Below are positions 1 through 8,465 of a stretch of 64,000 nt of DNA, piece by piece. Under the pieces are notes generated by a model that had not been told where the DNA came from, did not search any database, and worked only from the letters and a program-made list of their open reading frames with translations. The position numbers and the translations under genes were made by a program. The stretch covers positions 1-64,000 of the forward strand of contig JAIMBF010000004.1 in the NCBI GenBank assembly GCA_023511585.1, given 5' to 3'. Numbering within the stretch: position 1 is the first letter of the stretch; each line of letters begins with the position of its first letter. The DNA is from Terriglobia bacterium. GTDB lineage: Bacteria; Pseudomonadota; Alphaproteobacteria; Acetobacterales; Acetobacteraceae.

Positions 1-2332
1 GTGACCTCTGCGATTCCTCCGGTATCGGTGCGGCAAACAAAAAGCCGAAAAAAATGGCAGAAAGTGCGCCGATGCCGACGGTAACCCCGATGCCGCGCAG
101 CAGCGGCACGCGAGAGAACGCTAAAAGCCCGAAGGTTGCCAAAGTCATGGCATTGCAAAGCCCAAGAGTTCGGAGCGTACGAAGGCGTTCTTCCGCATCA
201 AGCTGACGACGGGCGAAGAAAATTGCGTAATCGAGCCCAATCCCCGCGACAAGCTGCAAAGCCACCAAATGAAACACGCTGAACTTAACACCGAGAAACG
301 TCAGCAAGCCAAGTGTGACGACAATCGCGGCACCGACAGCGGCCAAGACGCCCAGAATGCGCCGCGCATCCCATAGCCCCGCGACCAACGCGGCAAGCGC
401 GGCAAACCCGCCGAACAAAAGCCAGCGTTCGGCCTGGCGGGTATAGGCTTGCACCAAGCCGTCGGTGGTTTTCTTGACGTCCAAAAACCGAAGACCGGGA
501 ACGGCCTTGATCGCATCCGCCAATGCTTGGGGTTGGCTCAAGCCGATCGGAGCAATGATCCCGAACCAAGAGCCTGCCGCTTGCAAAAGCAAAGGCTCCA
601 CTCTCGCGGCAAGAAGCGGGCTCGGCAGCGCATCCGGGCGAAGCGGGGCGAGCTCGCGGCTTTCCGCCACATCCGCGAGAAACGGCTGGAAGGCTTCGCT
701 GCGAAAGGGAGTTCCGACAAGGGCTTCGTCCAAGCGCGCCGCCAAGGTCTTGGAATCGGGCAAGGCTTTTTGCCGCGCCTGCTGAAGAGCGAGGCTCGGC
801 AGATAATCGGCGGCCATTTCTTTGCCGCTGAGGATTCCCCGCGCTTGCAGCTCCCGGAAAAGCGGGATCAGGCTTTCTTCTTTTTCGAGCACGGCTTCGA
901 TGCTCTCTCCCTCAACCAAAACGAGCTGCCCCACCTCGGGCGCGCCGACCTCCGCGCGCAAGGTTTCATCCAGCTTTTGATCGGCCAGCGGCACGGGGCT
1001 CAGATGCGCCAAGTCGGTTTCCAACGGCACCCCGCCGGCCGCACCGAGAACGGCGATGGCCGCCGCAACCGGCAAGGCTGCCCAGAGGCGATAGCGGCGC
1101 AGCGCTTCCCACGCGGGCAAACGCTCGGGGTGGCCCGCCGATACCGGCGAAAGCCCTGCGGCGACAATGAGAGGGGGTAAAAGGAAACGGGTCACCCCGG
1201 CTGCCACCAGTACTCCGACAAGAGCAAACAAACCGAGTTGCGAAAGCCCGGGAAACGGCGAGAACATCATGGCGGTCAGCCCCAGGGCGACGCATGTCAC
1301 CGAGAGGGCGAATGCCTTGCCGATCCGCGAGAGCGTTCCGGATACCGGTTCATTCTGCTTGCGATGGCCGAGAAACAGCACCGGATAATCGAGGGTAACG
1401 CCAAGCATGGTGATCCCGAAACCAAGCGTGGCCGTGTGAACAAATCCGAATGCGGCTTGCACCACCGCGGCGGCGGCGGCAATTCCAAGCAAGGCCGGCA
1501 CCGCAATGGCCGCAAGCACCCCAATCGCGCGAAACTGCAAAAGCAACAATACGACAATGAGGAGCGAGGACAGAACCGAAATCCAATGAACGTCCGCGCG
1601 AATGCGTGCCGCCGCGTCGCGGGCAAAAACCGGCGCTCCGGCGGCCAAAAGGCGTGCCTGACCGGGACGGGCGCCGGCAAAGGCGGCCTCGATCGCGCCG
1701 ACCGCGCGATCCTGCCCCGCAATGTCGGTTCCCAGAGCGCGCGTACGCGCAACAATCAGAGCTCGGTCTCGCTCAGGGGCAAACCATACGCCCTCTTGCA
1801 TGCGCAGTTTGCTCGGCCCGGCAAAACGTTGCAGAATGGCAAGAAACGTGCCGGGAGGATCCGCTAGCCCATAGCGTTTGACCAAAGCGGCCGCGGACCC
1901 GGAAAGCTCTTTCAGCAAAAGCAAGAGACCGTTGTGCAAAGAATTGACGCTAAAATCGGCCGGCCCGAGAAGATAGCGATATCGGAAGAGAATAGCCAAA
2001 TCCTTCTCGGCAAGAGCTGCATCGCCGTTCGCCACAAACTGGAAATCGTCCGATCGGAGAAGACGCTCAGTGACTTCGCGGCTTAATCGCGCAAGCTCTT
2101 CTTCCGGCGCCCCTTCGATGCCGATCAGGATCAAGGTTGCCGCCCCCTCGTGCAATGCGCTGATCAACAACCGTTCGGCGAAACTGTCTCCGTTCGGCAG
2201 CAACGCTGCCATATCGCTCTGCACATTTACGCGCGCCAAAACCAACGCGACGGTCGCGACCGCTGCGCAGAAGACGGCAAACAACGCGAATAAGCGGCGG
2301 ACGTAAAGAAAAGCGCGCAAGCCGGCAGTCAC
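1..2332 (-). CDS. MMPL/RND-type lipid exporter, 3' end cut by window edge
   Basis: Predicted inner-membrane exporter of the MMPL/RND superfamily (COG4258 type), expected to move the lipid product of this cluster across the inner membrane. I read it by hand from a GTG at 2332; the frame stays open to the window edge, so about 777 residues are seen and probably only a short tail is missing. A membrane helix at residues about 8-35 is followed by a periplasmic region beginning with the family-like SDMAALLP. Two MMPL signatures are visible: GVTLDYPVLFLGH near residue 312 and GIGLDYAIFFARR near residue 702. The start overlaps the upstream LolA-like stop as GTGA, indicating translational coupling. 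The family is clear; the substrate is inferred from the neighbours. Confidence 0.85.
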   Translation of the reverse strand, partial: MTAGLRAFLYVRRLFALFAVFCAAVATVALVLARVNVQSDMAALLPNGDSFAERLLISALHEGAATLILIGIEGAPEEELARLSREVTERLLRSDDFQFVANGDAALAEKDLAILFRYRYLLGPADFSVNSLHNGLLLLLKELSGSAAALVKRYGLADPPGTFLAILQRFAGPSKLRMQEGVWFAPERDRALIVARTRALGTDIAGQDRAVGAIEAAFAGARPGQARLLAAGAPVFARDAAARIRADVHWISVLSSLLIVVLLLLQFRAIGVLAAIAVPALLGIAAAAAVVQAAFGFVHTATLGFGITMLGVTLDYPVLFLGHRKQNEPVSGTLSRIGKAFALSVTCVALGLTAMMFSPFPGLSQLGLFALVGVLVAAGVTRFLLPPLIVAAGLSPVSAGHPERLPAWEALRRYRLWAALPVAAAIAVLGAAGGVPLETDLAHLSPVPLADQKLDETLRAEVGAPEVGQLVLVEGESIEAVLEKEESLIPLFRELQARGILSGKEMAADYLPSLALQQARQKALPDSKTLAARLDEALVGTPFRSEAFQPFLADVAESRELAPLRPDALPSPLLAARVEPLLLQAAGSWFGIIAPIGLSQPQALADAIKAVPGLRFLDVKKTTDGLVQAYTRQAERWLLFGGFAALAALVAGLWDARRILGVLAAVGAAIVVTLGLLTFLGVKFSVFHLVALQLVAGIGLDYAIFFARRQLDAEERLRTLRTLGLCNAMTLATFGLLAFSRVPLLRGIGVTVGIGALSAIFFGFLFAAPIPEESQRS

Positions 2333-2934
2333 TGTGAAATCGGGGTGATCGTCATACGCGAAGTATCCCCGTCGGCTTCGATCGTTTCGATGCGCCTGGG
2401 CTCCGCGTCCTGCCCTTCCACCGTTATTTCCCGAATGTATTTTGCGACCCTCTCCCCTTTCGGCTTCAGCGTTAAGCGCCAATCTTCAAGCGAGCCCGTG
2501 AGATCGATGGAGTAAAATTTCTCAAGCGCGGCAAGATTGCCGCCGAGCGTGCCGCGGATGGCGTCGATAAGCGCGCGAAGCTCGGGATGTTCCGGCAAAA
2601 ATACCATTTCGGTGCGGTTCTCGGTTTGCAGCCACGCTCTATCCCCATCCGCGACCAGCCTTTCCAGAGACGGCGATTCCGTTACTTTTTCCAAATGACC
2701 GGGGCGCGCATAAATCAGCCGCCCCTGCGCCTCAAGCGGCTTTGCCAGCGCGGCCATCCGCTTTTCCTCAACGAAACGTGCCTGGCGTGTGGGGACGGAG
2801 CCGAGGCGGCGCATCAGCTCATCGAGAGACAAGCTCGCCTGAGCCCAGTTCCCGATCGGCCAAAGCAGCACCAGGACGGCCGCGAGTGCGCCGATCGGGA
2901 TGCACGGGCGCTTTTGGGGCGCTTGGCCCGTCAT
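2329..2934 (-). CDS. LolA-like outer-membrane lipoprotein carrier domain protein
   Basis: A 201-residue periplasmic LolA-fold protein. Aryl-polyene-type clusters carry a dedicated LolA homologue next to the MMPL exporter, thought to ferry the lipid across the periplasm. The N-terminus is a signal peptide (basic MTGQAPQKRP, hydrophobic ALAAVLVLLW, cleavage after NWAQA). The mature part has the LolA pattern: ELMRRLGSVPTRQARFVEEK early, then beta-rich GRLIYARPGHLEK and a late SIDLTG-DWRLTLKPK segment. The ATG at 2934 is chosen because it gives a proper signal peptide; it lies 116 bp inside the upstream acyltransferase frame. No strong ribosome-binding site is visible, consistent with coupled translation. 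Confidence 0.8.
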   Translation of the reverse strand: MTGQAPQKRPCIPIGALAAVLVLLWPIGNWAQASLSLDELMRRLGSVPTRQARFVEEKRMAALAKPLEAQGRLIYARPGHLEKVTESPSLERLVADGDRAWLQTENRTEMVFLPEHPELRALIDAIRGTLGGNLAALEKFYSIDLTGSLEDWRLTLKPKGERVAKYIREITVEGQDAEPRRIETIEADGDTSRMTITPISQ

Positions 2935-3820
2935 CCCAAATATCGTGAAAATTGAACCAGTTGAACGGATACGTCCGACAGACGGCTTCCAGACATTGCG
3001 CAAAATAGGCGACCCTCTCTTCGAGATCGGTTGCTCGGCTCGCAGGACGTAAAAAGAGCCGATCGGCGAAAGGTTCAAACCGTACTTCGTAGCGTCCCGG
3101 CTCGGTACGGATGGCAAAGCACAGTAATACCGGTGCATCAAGTATGGCCGCAAGCTTCATGGGGCCTATCGGAAAGGAGGCGAAGCCGCCGAGAAACGGG
3201 ACCCTCAGCATTCTGCGCTCGTCCGGGCTGCGATCGGCAAGCATGGCCACAAACTCGCCGCGAGCGATAGCCTCGCGCGCGGCAAGCATGCTCTCGGGGG
3301 TGCCGATCGCAATCACGTTGCGCAGAAACTGCGAGTTGCGTTGCCTGAGCGCCGCGCTGAACGGGCCGAGCTCGACGGGAAACATCAGCATGCGCACCGG
3401 CACCGGGCATTCGCGCTCGGCGATCAGGCGTAGGACGTCGAAATTGCCGAAATGCGCGCCCAGCAACAGCGCGCCGCGCTTGGCTGCGACCAGAGCACGC
3501 AGGTAGCCGACCCCTTTCAGAGAGATTTCGAATTCGTCTTCGCGCCCGCAGGCGATCAGCCAGCGCTCGTAGAGAACCGAGGCAAAGCTCAAGAAATGGC
3601 GGAAAACATCGCGCGTGCCGGGGCGAGAGGAAAGCACGCGCGCCAGGTAGCGCCGCGAGGCGCGCCGGGCCCTTCGGCAGGTGAGCAGGAAATACAGCGT
3701 GATGGGATAGAGCAAAGCCCGTCCCAGCGGCGAGCCGAAGGCCTCGGTGAGCCATATCATCAGCCGTATGGCAAAACGGCTTCCTCGCTCGCGTCCGACC
3801 GTCCAGTTCTGCGACGTCAC
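2819..3820 (-). CDS. LpxL/HtrB-like lipid acyltransferase
   Basis: A 333-residue membrane-associated acyltransferase of the LpxL/HtrB (lysophospholipid acyltransferase-like) family. A hydrophobic N-terminal anchor (residues about 20-48) precedes the catalytic H-x4-D motif in GAHFGNFD. Later family features are FVAMLADRSPDERR, VPFLGG and FPIGPMKLA, and the core ends at FNWFNFHDIWD. About 38 residues follow this usual end point, and they are read from the same DNA as the LolA-like start in another frame. The GTG start at 3820 overlaps the dehydratase stop as GTGA. In aryl-polyene-type clusters an acyltransferase of this kind completes the membrane-bound lipid; that role is inferred here. Confidence 0.85.
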   Translation of the reverse strand: MTSQNWTVGRERGSRFAIRLMIWLTEAFGSPLGRALLYPITLYFLLTCRRARRASRRYLARVLSSRPGTRDVFRHFLSFASVLYERWLIACGREDEFEISLKGVGYLRALVAAKRGALLLGAHFGNFDVLRLIAERECPVPVRMLMFPVELGPFSAALRQRNSQFLRNVIAIGTPESMLAAREAIARGEFVAMLADRSPDERRMLRVPFLGGFASFPIGPMKLAAILDAPVLLCFAIRTEPGRYEVRFEPFADRLFLRPASRATDLEERVAYFAQCLEAVCRTYPFNWFNFHDIWDDGPSAPKAPVHPDRRTRGRPGAALADRELGSGELVSR

Positions 3821-4149
3821 GGTTGGGGCACTTCCAGCAGCGCAACTCCGCTTATCAACACAGCATCGCCGACATAACCGGCAAAATTGACCCGATCGGG
3901 CGCCGGCAAAACATAACGCACGGCGACGTTCTCCTCCGGGCCAAGGGGACGGCGGAACTTGACGTCGCGAAGCGCCACGACCGGGCCTTTGCCAAGGGCG
4001 GCCTCAATGAGAGAGACGCACTCGGCAAGAATAACGACGCCCGGCACCACGGGCTGGCCGGGAAAATGGCCATCGAGCGAAGGATCTTCACGAGAAATCG
4101 CAAATCTGCCGATTTCGATCACCGCGCTTTGTCCGTTATGGGTCGCCAA
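3817..4149 (-). CDS. Hot-dog fold 3-hydroxyacyl-ACP dehydratase (ApeI/FabZ-like)
   Basis: A small (about 110 residues) hot-dog dehydratase expected to remove water from 3-hydroxyacyl-ACP intermediates during polyene chain building. The FabZ/ApeI signature is visible: DPSLDGHFPGQPVVPGV contains the catalytic His and the conserved PGxPVVPGV turn, followed by VALRDVKFRRPL. Two starts are possible: a TTG at 4149, overlapping the AMP-ligase stop by 14 bp, or a GTG at 4122 giving about 101 residues. I give the longer form. The stop overlaps the acyltransferase GTG. It is about the length of ApeI proteins and shorter than housekeeping FabZ, which supports a cluster-specific role. Confidence 0.8.
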   Translation of the reverse strand: MATHNGQSAVIEIGRFAISREDPSLDGHFPGQPVVPGVVILAECVSLIEAALGKGPVVALRDVKFRRPLGPEENVAVRYVLPAPDRVNFAGYVGDAVLISGVALLEVPQP

Positions 4150-5503
4150 AGCGGGCGGAAAGCGCCCTAAGCGCTTGCCGGGGCAGCTTCCCCGTTGCGT
4201 TGCGCGGCAGCCGCTCGAGCTTGATAATGCGTCGGGGCAGAAAGGCGGGCTCGATCTTTTGGCTGAGTGCGGCGCGGATCTCGGCCACGGAACGGGTAGG
4301 GGCCACGACGTAAGCGGTGAGCCGTGCTGTCGGTTCGGAATCAAGATTTTCGGGGGCGACGAAGATCCCGTCCTCCACCCCTTCGATTTCCATCAATGCC
4401 TGCGTCAGCCCCGCAAGCGAGGCGCGCTTGCCGGCCCGCTTGATGAGATCCTCCCTGCGGCCCAGAAGGCGGAAACGGGTGCTATCCACGAGCGCGATGG
4501 CATCGGCGAGGCGCCCCGGCGGAGTACCTTCGGCAAACACGCGCACGCCGCCTTCCTCGGCTGCCAGCGTGATGCCGGAATAGGTTTGCCATTCCTCTTC
4601 CGCCGTGGTGCGCCGGGTGGCGATGGCGCCGACCTCGGTGGCACCGAAAATTTCGAAAACCTTCGTCTGCCAGCGGCGCTCGGCGGCTTCGGCTTGATCG
4701 GCGGAAAGCGGCGCGGTGGCGGAGATGATACCGGCCAGCGGTGGAAGGCTTACCTCGCTCGCAAGCAGCGCGCGAAGCTGAAACGGCGTGGTGACCAGCC
4801 AACGCGGTTCCTGCATTGTCTGCAGGGCCGCAAGAATATCGCTCGGGTAAAAGGCGTCACCGCAAAAGCTTGCCGCCGGGGCATGCCAGGGAAGCAGGAG
4901 CGTGCTTTCCAGCCCATACATGTGTTGGGAGGGCACGGTTCCCACAATGCCTGCGGGAGCATCCGATTCGAATTGAAACCGCTCGGCCGCCGTGAGCGTA
5001 CGCGCAACCAACGAACCCCAGTGTTTGGCATGCGGGACCGGCTCACCGGTCGAGCCCGAGGTCAATACCAAGGCTGCCAATTGGTCTGCGGCCAAGAGCG
5101 GCGGCGCGTCATCGCCTTGTCCGCGCTCAGGCTCGAAACCGACGATATGAACGGGCAGCGCCACCCTCAGATCGGGCGCCTCGGCCAGCACATAGGCCTG
5201 TGGATAGCGGCGCGCCAAAGCCTTCAGCCATTGCTCCGTTGGATCGCCGGCGAGGATACTGACCTGGCCTCGCAAAAGAGCCGCGGCAAACCCAACCGCG
5301 ACATAAAGGCGGTTGTGACAAAGGTTCACCACGTAAGGCGCCGGCGGGAGCCTGGCTGCCAAGGCGCGGGCGGCAGCGAGAAATTGGCCGGCGGTAATGC
5401 GCACGCTCAGCGTGCGATAGAGTTCGTCCTCCGGCGCTCGGCCGAGAAGGGGAAGCCGATCAGGGGGCGAAAACGGTGAAGACGAGCCGCAAGCAGCGCT
5501 CAT
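4136..5503 (-). CDS. AMP-ligase (ANL-family acyl-activating enzyme)
   Basis: A 455-residue adenylate-forming enzyme predicted to activate an aryl or acyl carboxylate with ATP and load it on the neighbouring acyl carrier protein. ANL motifs run in order: the phosphate-binding loop LTSGSTGEPVPHAK, the A5-like segment FEIFGATEVGAIATR, the hinge FRLLGRREDLIKRAGKR, and the C-terminal catalytic lysine region RNATGKLPRQAL. The protein is shorter than typical acyl-CoA synthetases, as is usual for aryl-polyene AMP-ligases. The ATG at 5503 lies 8 bp after the ACP stop, and the 3' end overlaps the dehydratase start. The exact substrate cannot be read from the sequence. Confidence 0.85.
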   Translation of the reverse strand: MSAACGSSSPFSPPDRLPLLGRAPEDELYRTLSVRITAGQFLAAARALAARLPPAPYVVNLCHNRLYVAVGFAAALLRGQVSILAGDPTEQWLKALARRYPQAYVLAEAPDLRVALPVHIVGFEPERGQGDDAPPLLAADQLAALVLTSGSTGEPVPHAKHWGSLVARTLTAAERFQFESDAPAGIVGTVPSQHMYGLESTLLLPWHAPAASFCGDAFYPSDILAALQTMQEPRWLVTTPFQLRALLASEVSLPPLAGIISATAPLSADQAEAAERRWQTKVFEIFGATEVGAIATRRTTAEEEWQTYSGITLAAEEGGVRVFAEGTPPGRLADAIALVDSTRFRLLGRREDLIKRAGKRASLAGLTQALMEIEGVEDGIFVAPENLDSEPTARLTAYVVAPTRSVAEIRAALSQKIEPAFLPRRIIKLERLPRNATGKLPRQALRALSARFGDP

Positions 5504-5511
5504 GCCACCTC

Positions 5512-5790
5512 TTAGCGGGTTCGGTGCTCGGCGATATAGCCGGCAAGACTGCGCAGGGAGGCAAAAATCTCTTTGTTGCGGGCGTCGTCAGACTTGATTT
5601 CCACTCCGTAGGCCCGCGAAATGGCCAAAGCGAGCTCCAGCGCATCGATCGAATCCAGGCCAAGCTCGTCACCGAAAAGGGGCATGACCGGATCAATACT
5701 CTCCGGAGGAATGTCCAAATGCAAGGTTTCCACGAGCAGGCGGGCAAGCTCCGCTTCTTCCGCCGTTTGATGATCTATGGCCGTCGGCAC
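5512..5790 (-). CDS. Acyl carrier protein
   Basis: A 92-residue acyl carrier protein, first gene of the lipid operon. The phosphopantetheine attachment motif is LGLDSIDALEL, with the modified serine after the aspartate, in a four-helix ACP context (LLVETLHLDIPPESIDPVMPLFGDE before it, RAYGVEIKSDD after it). The GTG at 5790 is chosen because an AGAGGAGAGA ribosome-binding site lies just upstream, although the frame is open further. It probably carries the growing chain for the ligase and dehydratase encoded next. Aryl-polyene clusters often have two ACPs; only one is seen here. The gene is divergent from the polysaccharide deacetylase, so the operon promoter should lie within the 102 bp between the two start codons. 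Confidence 0.85.
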   Translation of the reverse strand: MPTAIDHQTAEEAELARLLVETLHLDIPPESIDPVMPLFGDELGLDSIDALELALAISRAYGVEIKSDDARNKEIFASLRSLAGYIAEHRTR

Positions 5791-5892
5791 GTGTGCACTC
5801 TCTCCTCTCTCATCCCTTGACCGCGAAATTTGGCCAGACAAGGGCAAATCCTTGTAGAAACGCAACGCCCGGCACACAAGAGCACCGCGCGC

Positions 5893-6750
5893 ATGAACAA
5901 ATCGCGAAAGTATACCAAAGTGCAGGATCGGCCTCAAAGCAGCTCCCGTGTGACTTTTAGCGTTGATGTCGAGAACCACCGCGCCGGGCTGGCCGAGCCG
6001 CATCGGTATCGGGCGATGACGCGCCTACTGATGGATTTCCTGGAGCAACACGGCATTCGCGGCACGTTTTTTGTGGTCGCGGAACTTGCTTTGGAAAGCC
6101 CGGAGCTGATCGCCGAAATCGCCGCGCGCGGACATGAGCCGGCCTGCCACGGCAACCGGCATACGCCGCTTTCTCGGCTCACACCCGGGGAATTTGCCCG
6201 CTCGCTCTCCGAGGCCAAGCGAAGGCTGGAAGCCTCCGCGGGCAGCCCTGTGATCGGCTTCCGCGCGCCGCTCTTTTCGCTCACCCCGGCCACGCGCTGG
6301 GCAGTGCCTATTTTGGCCGAGACCGGATTTCGCTACTCCTCCAGCGTGCTGCCGGGGTGGGGTTTTGCCTATGGCTACCCCGGGGCACCGCGCCGACCGT
6401 TTTTATGGCCGGAGGGAGTCTTGGAAATCCCCTGCCCGGTTTTTCGGTTCGGACCGCTCGCGTTGCCGATCCTCGGCGGGATGTATATGCGCTGGCTGCC
6501 GCCTTGGGACTGGGCATGGATGCGGCGTAGGCTCGGCCGTCAGCTTCTCTGGACCTACTGCCACCCCTATGACATCGACACGGCCGAGCCTTTTTGCCGC
6601 TTGCCGGGGCTTGGATGGGCCAGCAGCTTCATGCTCTGGGCCCGGCGGGGGGTGACGCTTCGGCGTTGGAACAAGCTTGCCAAGTACGCCGCCCCCCCGT
6701 TTCGGGAGAGGTTGGCGGAAATCGCCTCAATGGCGCGTGCCGGCCCGTGA
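5893..6750 (+). CDS. Polysaccharide deacetylase (NodB domain)
   Basis: A 285-residue carbohydrate esterase 4 (NodB homology) protein that would remove N- or O-acetyl groups from a polysaccharide. The motifs run in order: FSVDVEN (metal/catalytic Asp motif), GTFFVVAELA, the metal-binding ACHGNRHTP, GFRAPLFSLTP, and TYCHPYDID near the end. The spacing and the FSVDVEN/GFRAPLFS pattern resemble deacetylases associated with exopolysaccharide loci. No signal peptide is seen with the ATG at 5893, so it may act in the cytoplasm or at the membrane. The frame is open 21 codons further upstream. It is divergent from the ACP operon and its stop is 9 bp from the convergent GST stop. Confidence 0.85.
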   Translation: MNKSRKYTKVQDRPQSSSRVTFSVDVENHRAGLAEPHRYRAMTRLLMDFLEQHGIRGTFFVVAELALESPELIAEIAARGHEPACHGNRHTPLSRLTPGEFARSLSEAKRRLEASAGSPVIGFRAPLFSLTPATRWAVPILAETGFRYSSSVLPGWGFAYGYPGAPRRPFLWPEGVLEIPCPVFRFGPLALPILGGMYMRWLPPWDWAWMRRRLGRQLLWTYCHPYDIDTAEPFCRLPGLGWASSFMLWARRGVTLRRWNKLAKYAAPPFRERLAEIASMARAGP

Positions 6751-6759
6751 AGAAAGGCT

Positions 6760-7455
6760 TTAACGCGGGGCGAATTGCGTGGTGCCGAATAAAATGCTGC
6801 GCTGTTCCTCGGTCAGCGGCGCCTGCGAGGCCCGATCCGCCAACACTTGCAAGCCCCGCACCACGGCAGGCCGGGCGGCTATTGCATCGAGCCAGCGCTT
6901 CACCGCCGGATATTCCTCAATCTCGACCCCCCGCCGCTGCGGGTTCCGGGCCCAAGGGAAGGTGGCGATATCGGCGATGGAATACTCCGAACCCGCGAGG
7001 TATTCGGCTTCCGAAAGGCGCTTGTTGAGCACGCGGTAAAGGCGCTTCACCTCGTTGCTGTAACGCTCGATGGCATAGGGGATTTTTTCCGGCGCGTAGT
7101 TGGCGAAGTGGTTGTATTGGCCAAACATGGGCCCCACGCCGCCCATTTGGAACATCAGCCACTGCAGGCAGGTATAACGTGCAACCGGGTCGGTAGGAAT
7201 GAATTTCCCCGTTTTCTCGGCGAGATAAATCAGAATTGCCCCCGATTCGAAGAGCTTGAACGGCCGGCCGTCGGGTCCTTCCGTATCCACGATTGCCGGG
7301 ATGCGATGATTGGGGGTAATGGCCAAAAACTCGGGGCGGAATTGATCGCCCGCGCGAATATCCACCGGGATTACTTTATAGGGGAGCCCGGTCTCCTCGA
7401 GCATGATATGCAGCTTATGGCCGTTCGGCGTCGGCCACGTCCAAGCTTCGATCAT
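6760..7455 (-). CDS. Glutathione S-transferase family protein (Yfc-type)
   Basis: A 231-residue cytosolic glutathione S-transferase of the YfcG/YghU-like group, which often shows disulfide-bond reductase activity. The N-terminal thioredoxin-like domain has WTWPTPNGHKLHIMLEE, the cis-proline region NHRIPAIVD and the glutathione-binding FESGAILIYLAEK. The C-terminal helical domain contains QWLMFQMGGVGPMFGQYNHF and the N-capping IADIATFPW. The ATG at 7455 follows GAGGGAGGCATCG, a good ribosome-binding site; the frame is open further upstream but unsupported. It is transcribed toward the deacetylase and stands alone. Confidence 0.88.
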   Translation of the reverse strand: MIEAWTWPTPNGHKLHIMLEETGLPYKVIPVDIRAGDQFRPEFLAITPNHRIPAIVDTEGPDGRPFKLFESGAILIYLAEKTGKFIPTDPVARYTCLQWLMFQMGGVGPMFGQYNHFANYAPEKIPYAIERYSNEVKRLYRVLNKRLSEAEYLAGSEYSIADIATFPWARNPQRRGVEIEEYPAVKRWLDAIAARPAVVRGLQVLADRASQAPLTEEQRSILFGTTQFAPR

Positions 7456-7553
7456 CGATGCCTCCCTCTCGGTTGCGAACGGCGGAGCATAGAGCCTGTT
7501 CCGCCGCGCCGAAACCCCGCGGCGCGCAGGGCATCGTCGCCGGCATGATTGCC

Positions 7554-8309
7554 TTAGCCCATACGGGCGGATGCGGCCCGCAGCCCTTCGTAATCCAGAC
7601 CGTTCCAGGCGTAACCGCTGCTCCGCAAGAGCGAGCGCCAAAGAATTACGTGCGCCTCTTTGCTCCGCTGAGCAACCCAACGCCAGGTCGCCGGCTGCAG
7701 CCTGCCCCAAGTGGCCAGATGCACCACGTCATCCGGAGCACTGCCCGTATAATCCCAAAGCACCAAGGCGTGCAGCCCCCAGGAGCCGGGAGCAGGATCT
7801 CCCGCTTCGGCCGCTGCATTGGTATCCCAGACGGCCGTGTTCTGATCGCTGATCGAGAGCGCAACACCGAGTTGCACGGCCCCGAACAACACCAAAGCAG
7901 AACGTAAGAAGCCGAGATCCTGCGCCTCCAGCGTGGCCCATGGTCCGCTCAAGACCTCACGCCCCACGTTCCAGCCCGCCCGGCTTTGGTATTCCAGGAC
8001 ATCCGCAAGCACGGCGCCGCGATCGGTCTCCGGCCGGCCCGGAACGTAACCCGAGGTTGCGGAATAAAGCGCGAGCACGGCCTCTTGTGAAATAACCGGA
8101 ACGAATTGCTCCAGCGCGCCGATCGCAAGCGCCGTATTGGCAAGCGCCGCAGCGGTGCAATCGCCTATTGTATCATTGGCCCAGATTTGCGGGCGATAAG
8201 CGCCTCGGTCGAGCCGTGCGGGGGCTTGCGGAGGCATGCGCAGATACGCGGAAAGCCGCGGCGCCACACGGAGTTGTTCCGGACGATGCGGCAAGAGGCC
8301 GAGCTTCAT
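7554..8309 (-). CDS. Papain-like cysteine-peptidase-fold protein, function unknown
   Basis: A 251-residue protein with no assigned function. It has the layout of a papain-like fold: ANDTIGDCTAAALAN with candidate nucleophile Cys51, GSWGLHALVLWDY with candidate His180, and HLATWG about 20 residues later. The third position carries no obvious Asn (TWG at 200-202), so catalysis is uncertain. No signal peptide is evident. Proteins with an ND-x-x-GDC motif occur in phage-like and plasmid contexts of alphaproteobacteria (from memory, not checked). The ATG overlaps the stop of a 32-codon tryptophan-rich ORF as ATGA, and a lipoprotein gene lies upstream on the same strand, suggesting a three-gene unit. 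Confidence 0.6.
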   Translation of the reverse strand: MKLGLLPHRPEQLRVAPRLSAYLRMPPQAPARLDRGAYRPQIWANDTIGDCTAAALANTALAIGALEQFVPVISQEAVLALYSATSGYVPGRPETDRGAVLADVLEYQSRAGWNVGREVLSGPWATLEAQDLGFLRSALVLFGAVQLGVALSISDQNTAVWDTNAAAEAGDPAPGSWGLHALVLWDYTGSAPDDVVHLATWGRLQPATWRWVAQRSKEAHVILWRSLLRSSGYAWNGLDYEGLRAASARMG

Positions 8310-8404
8310 GATTGGCCTCCGAGAATGAGGCGAAACTGCCGTCGCCGCGCTTCCGTTTCATTTCCCAAACAAAAGGCAAGCCACCACCACCATAACCAAA
8401 ACAT
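8306..8404 (-). CDS. Tryptophan-rich micro-ORF (32 aa), possible membrane peptide
   Basis: A short ORF encoding 32 residues. The N-terminus MFWLWWWWLAFCLG is an extreme tryptophan-rich hydrophobic segment, followed by a charged tail (NETEARRRQFRL). The stop TGA overlaps the start of the papain-like gene as ATGA, the same coupling used in real operons of this window. A weak purine stretch (AGAGAGA) lies upstream of its ATG. It could be a single-pass membrane peptide or simply a leader that couples translation. No homologue is recognised. Confidence 0.4.
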   Translation of the reverse strand: MFWLWWWWLAFCLGNETEARRRQFRLILGGQS

Positions 8405-8465
8405 GGCCGATCTCTCTGTTGTTTGATTTTCTCACTCAATGCCTTAGGGCCGCGCGCGAATTTTT

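Noticed and set aside
449-1867. Long plus-strand ORFs opposite the MMPL exporter
   Set aside because: They are low-complexity Arg/Gly-rich shadows of the exporter's codon pattern; the minus frame carries both MMPL signatures.
3959-5479. 506-residue plus-strand ORF opposite the AMP-ligase
   Set aside because: It shows no domain pattern and mirrors the ligase frame, which has all ANL motifs.
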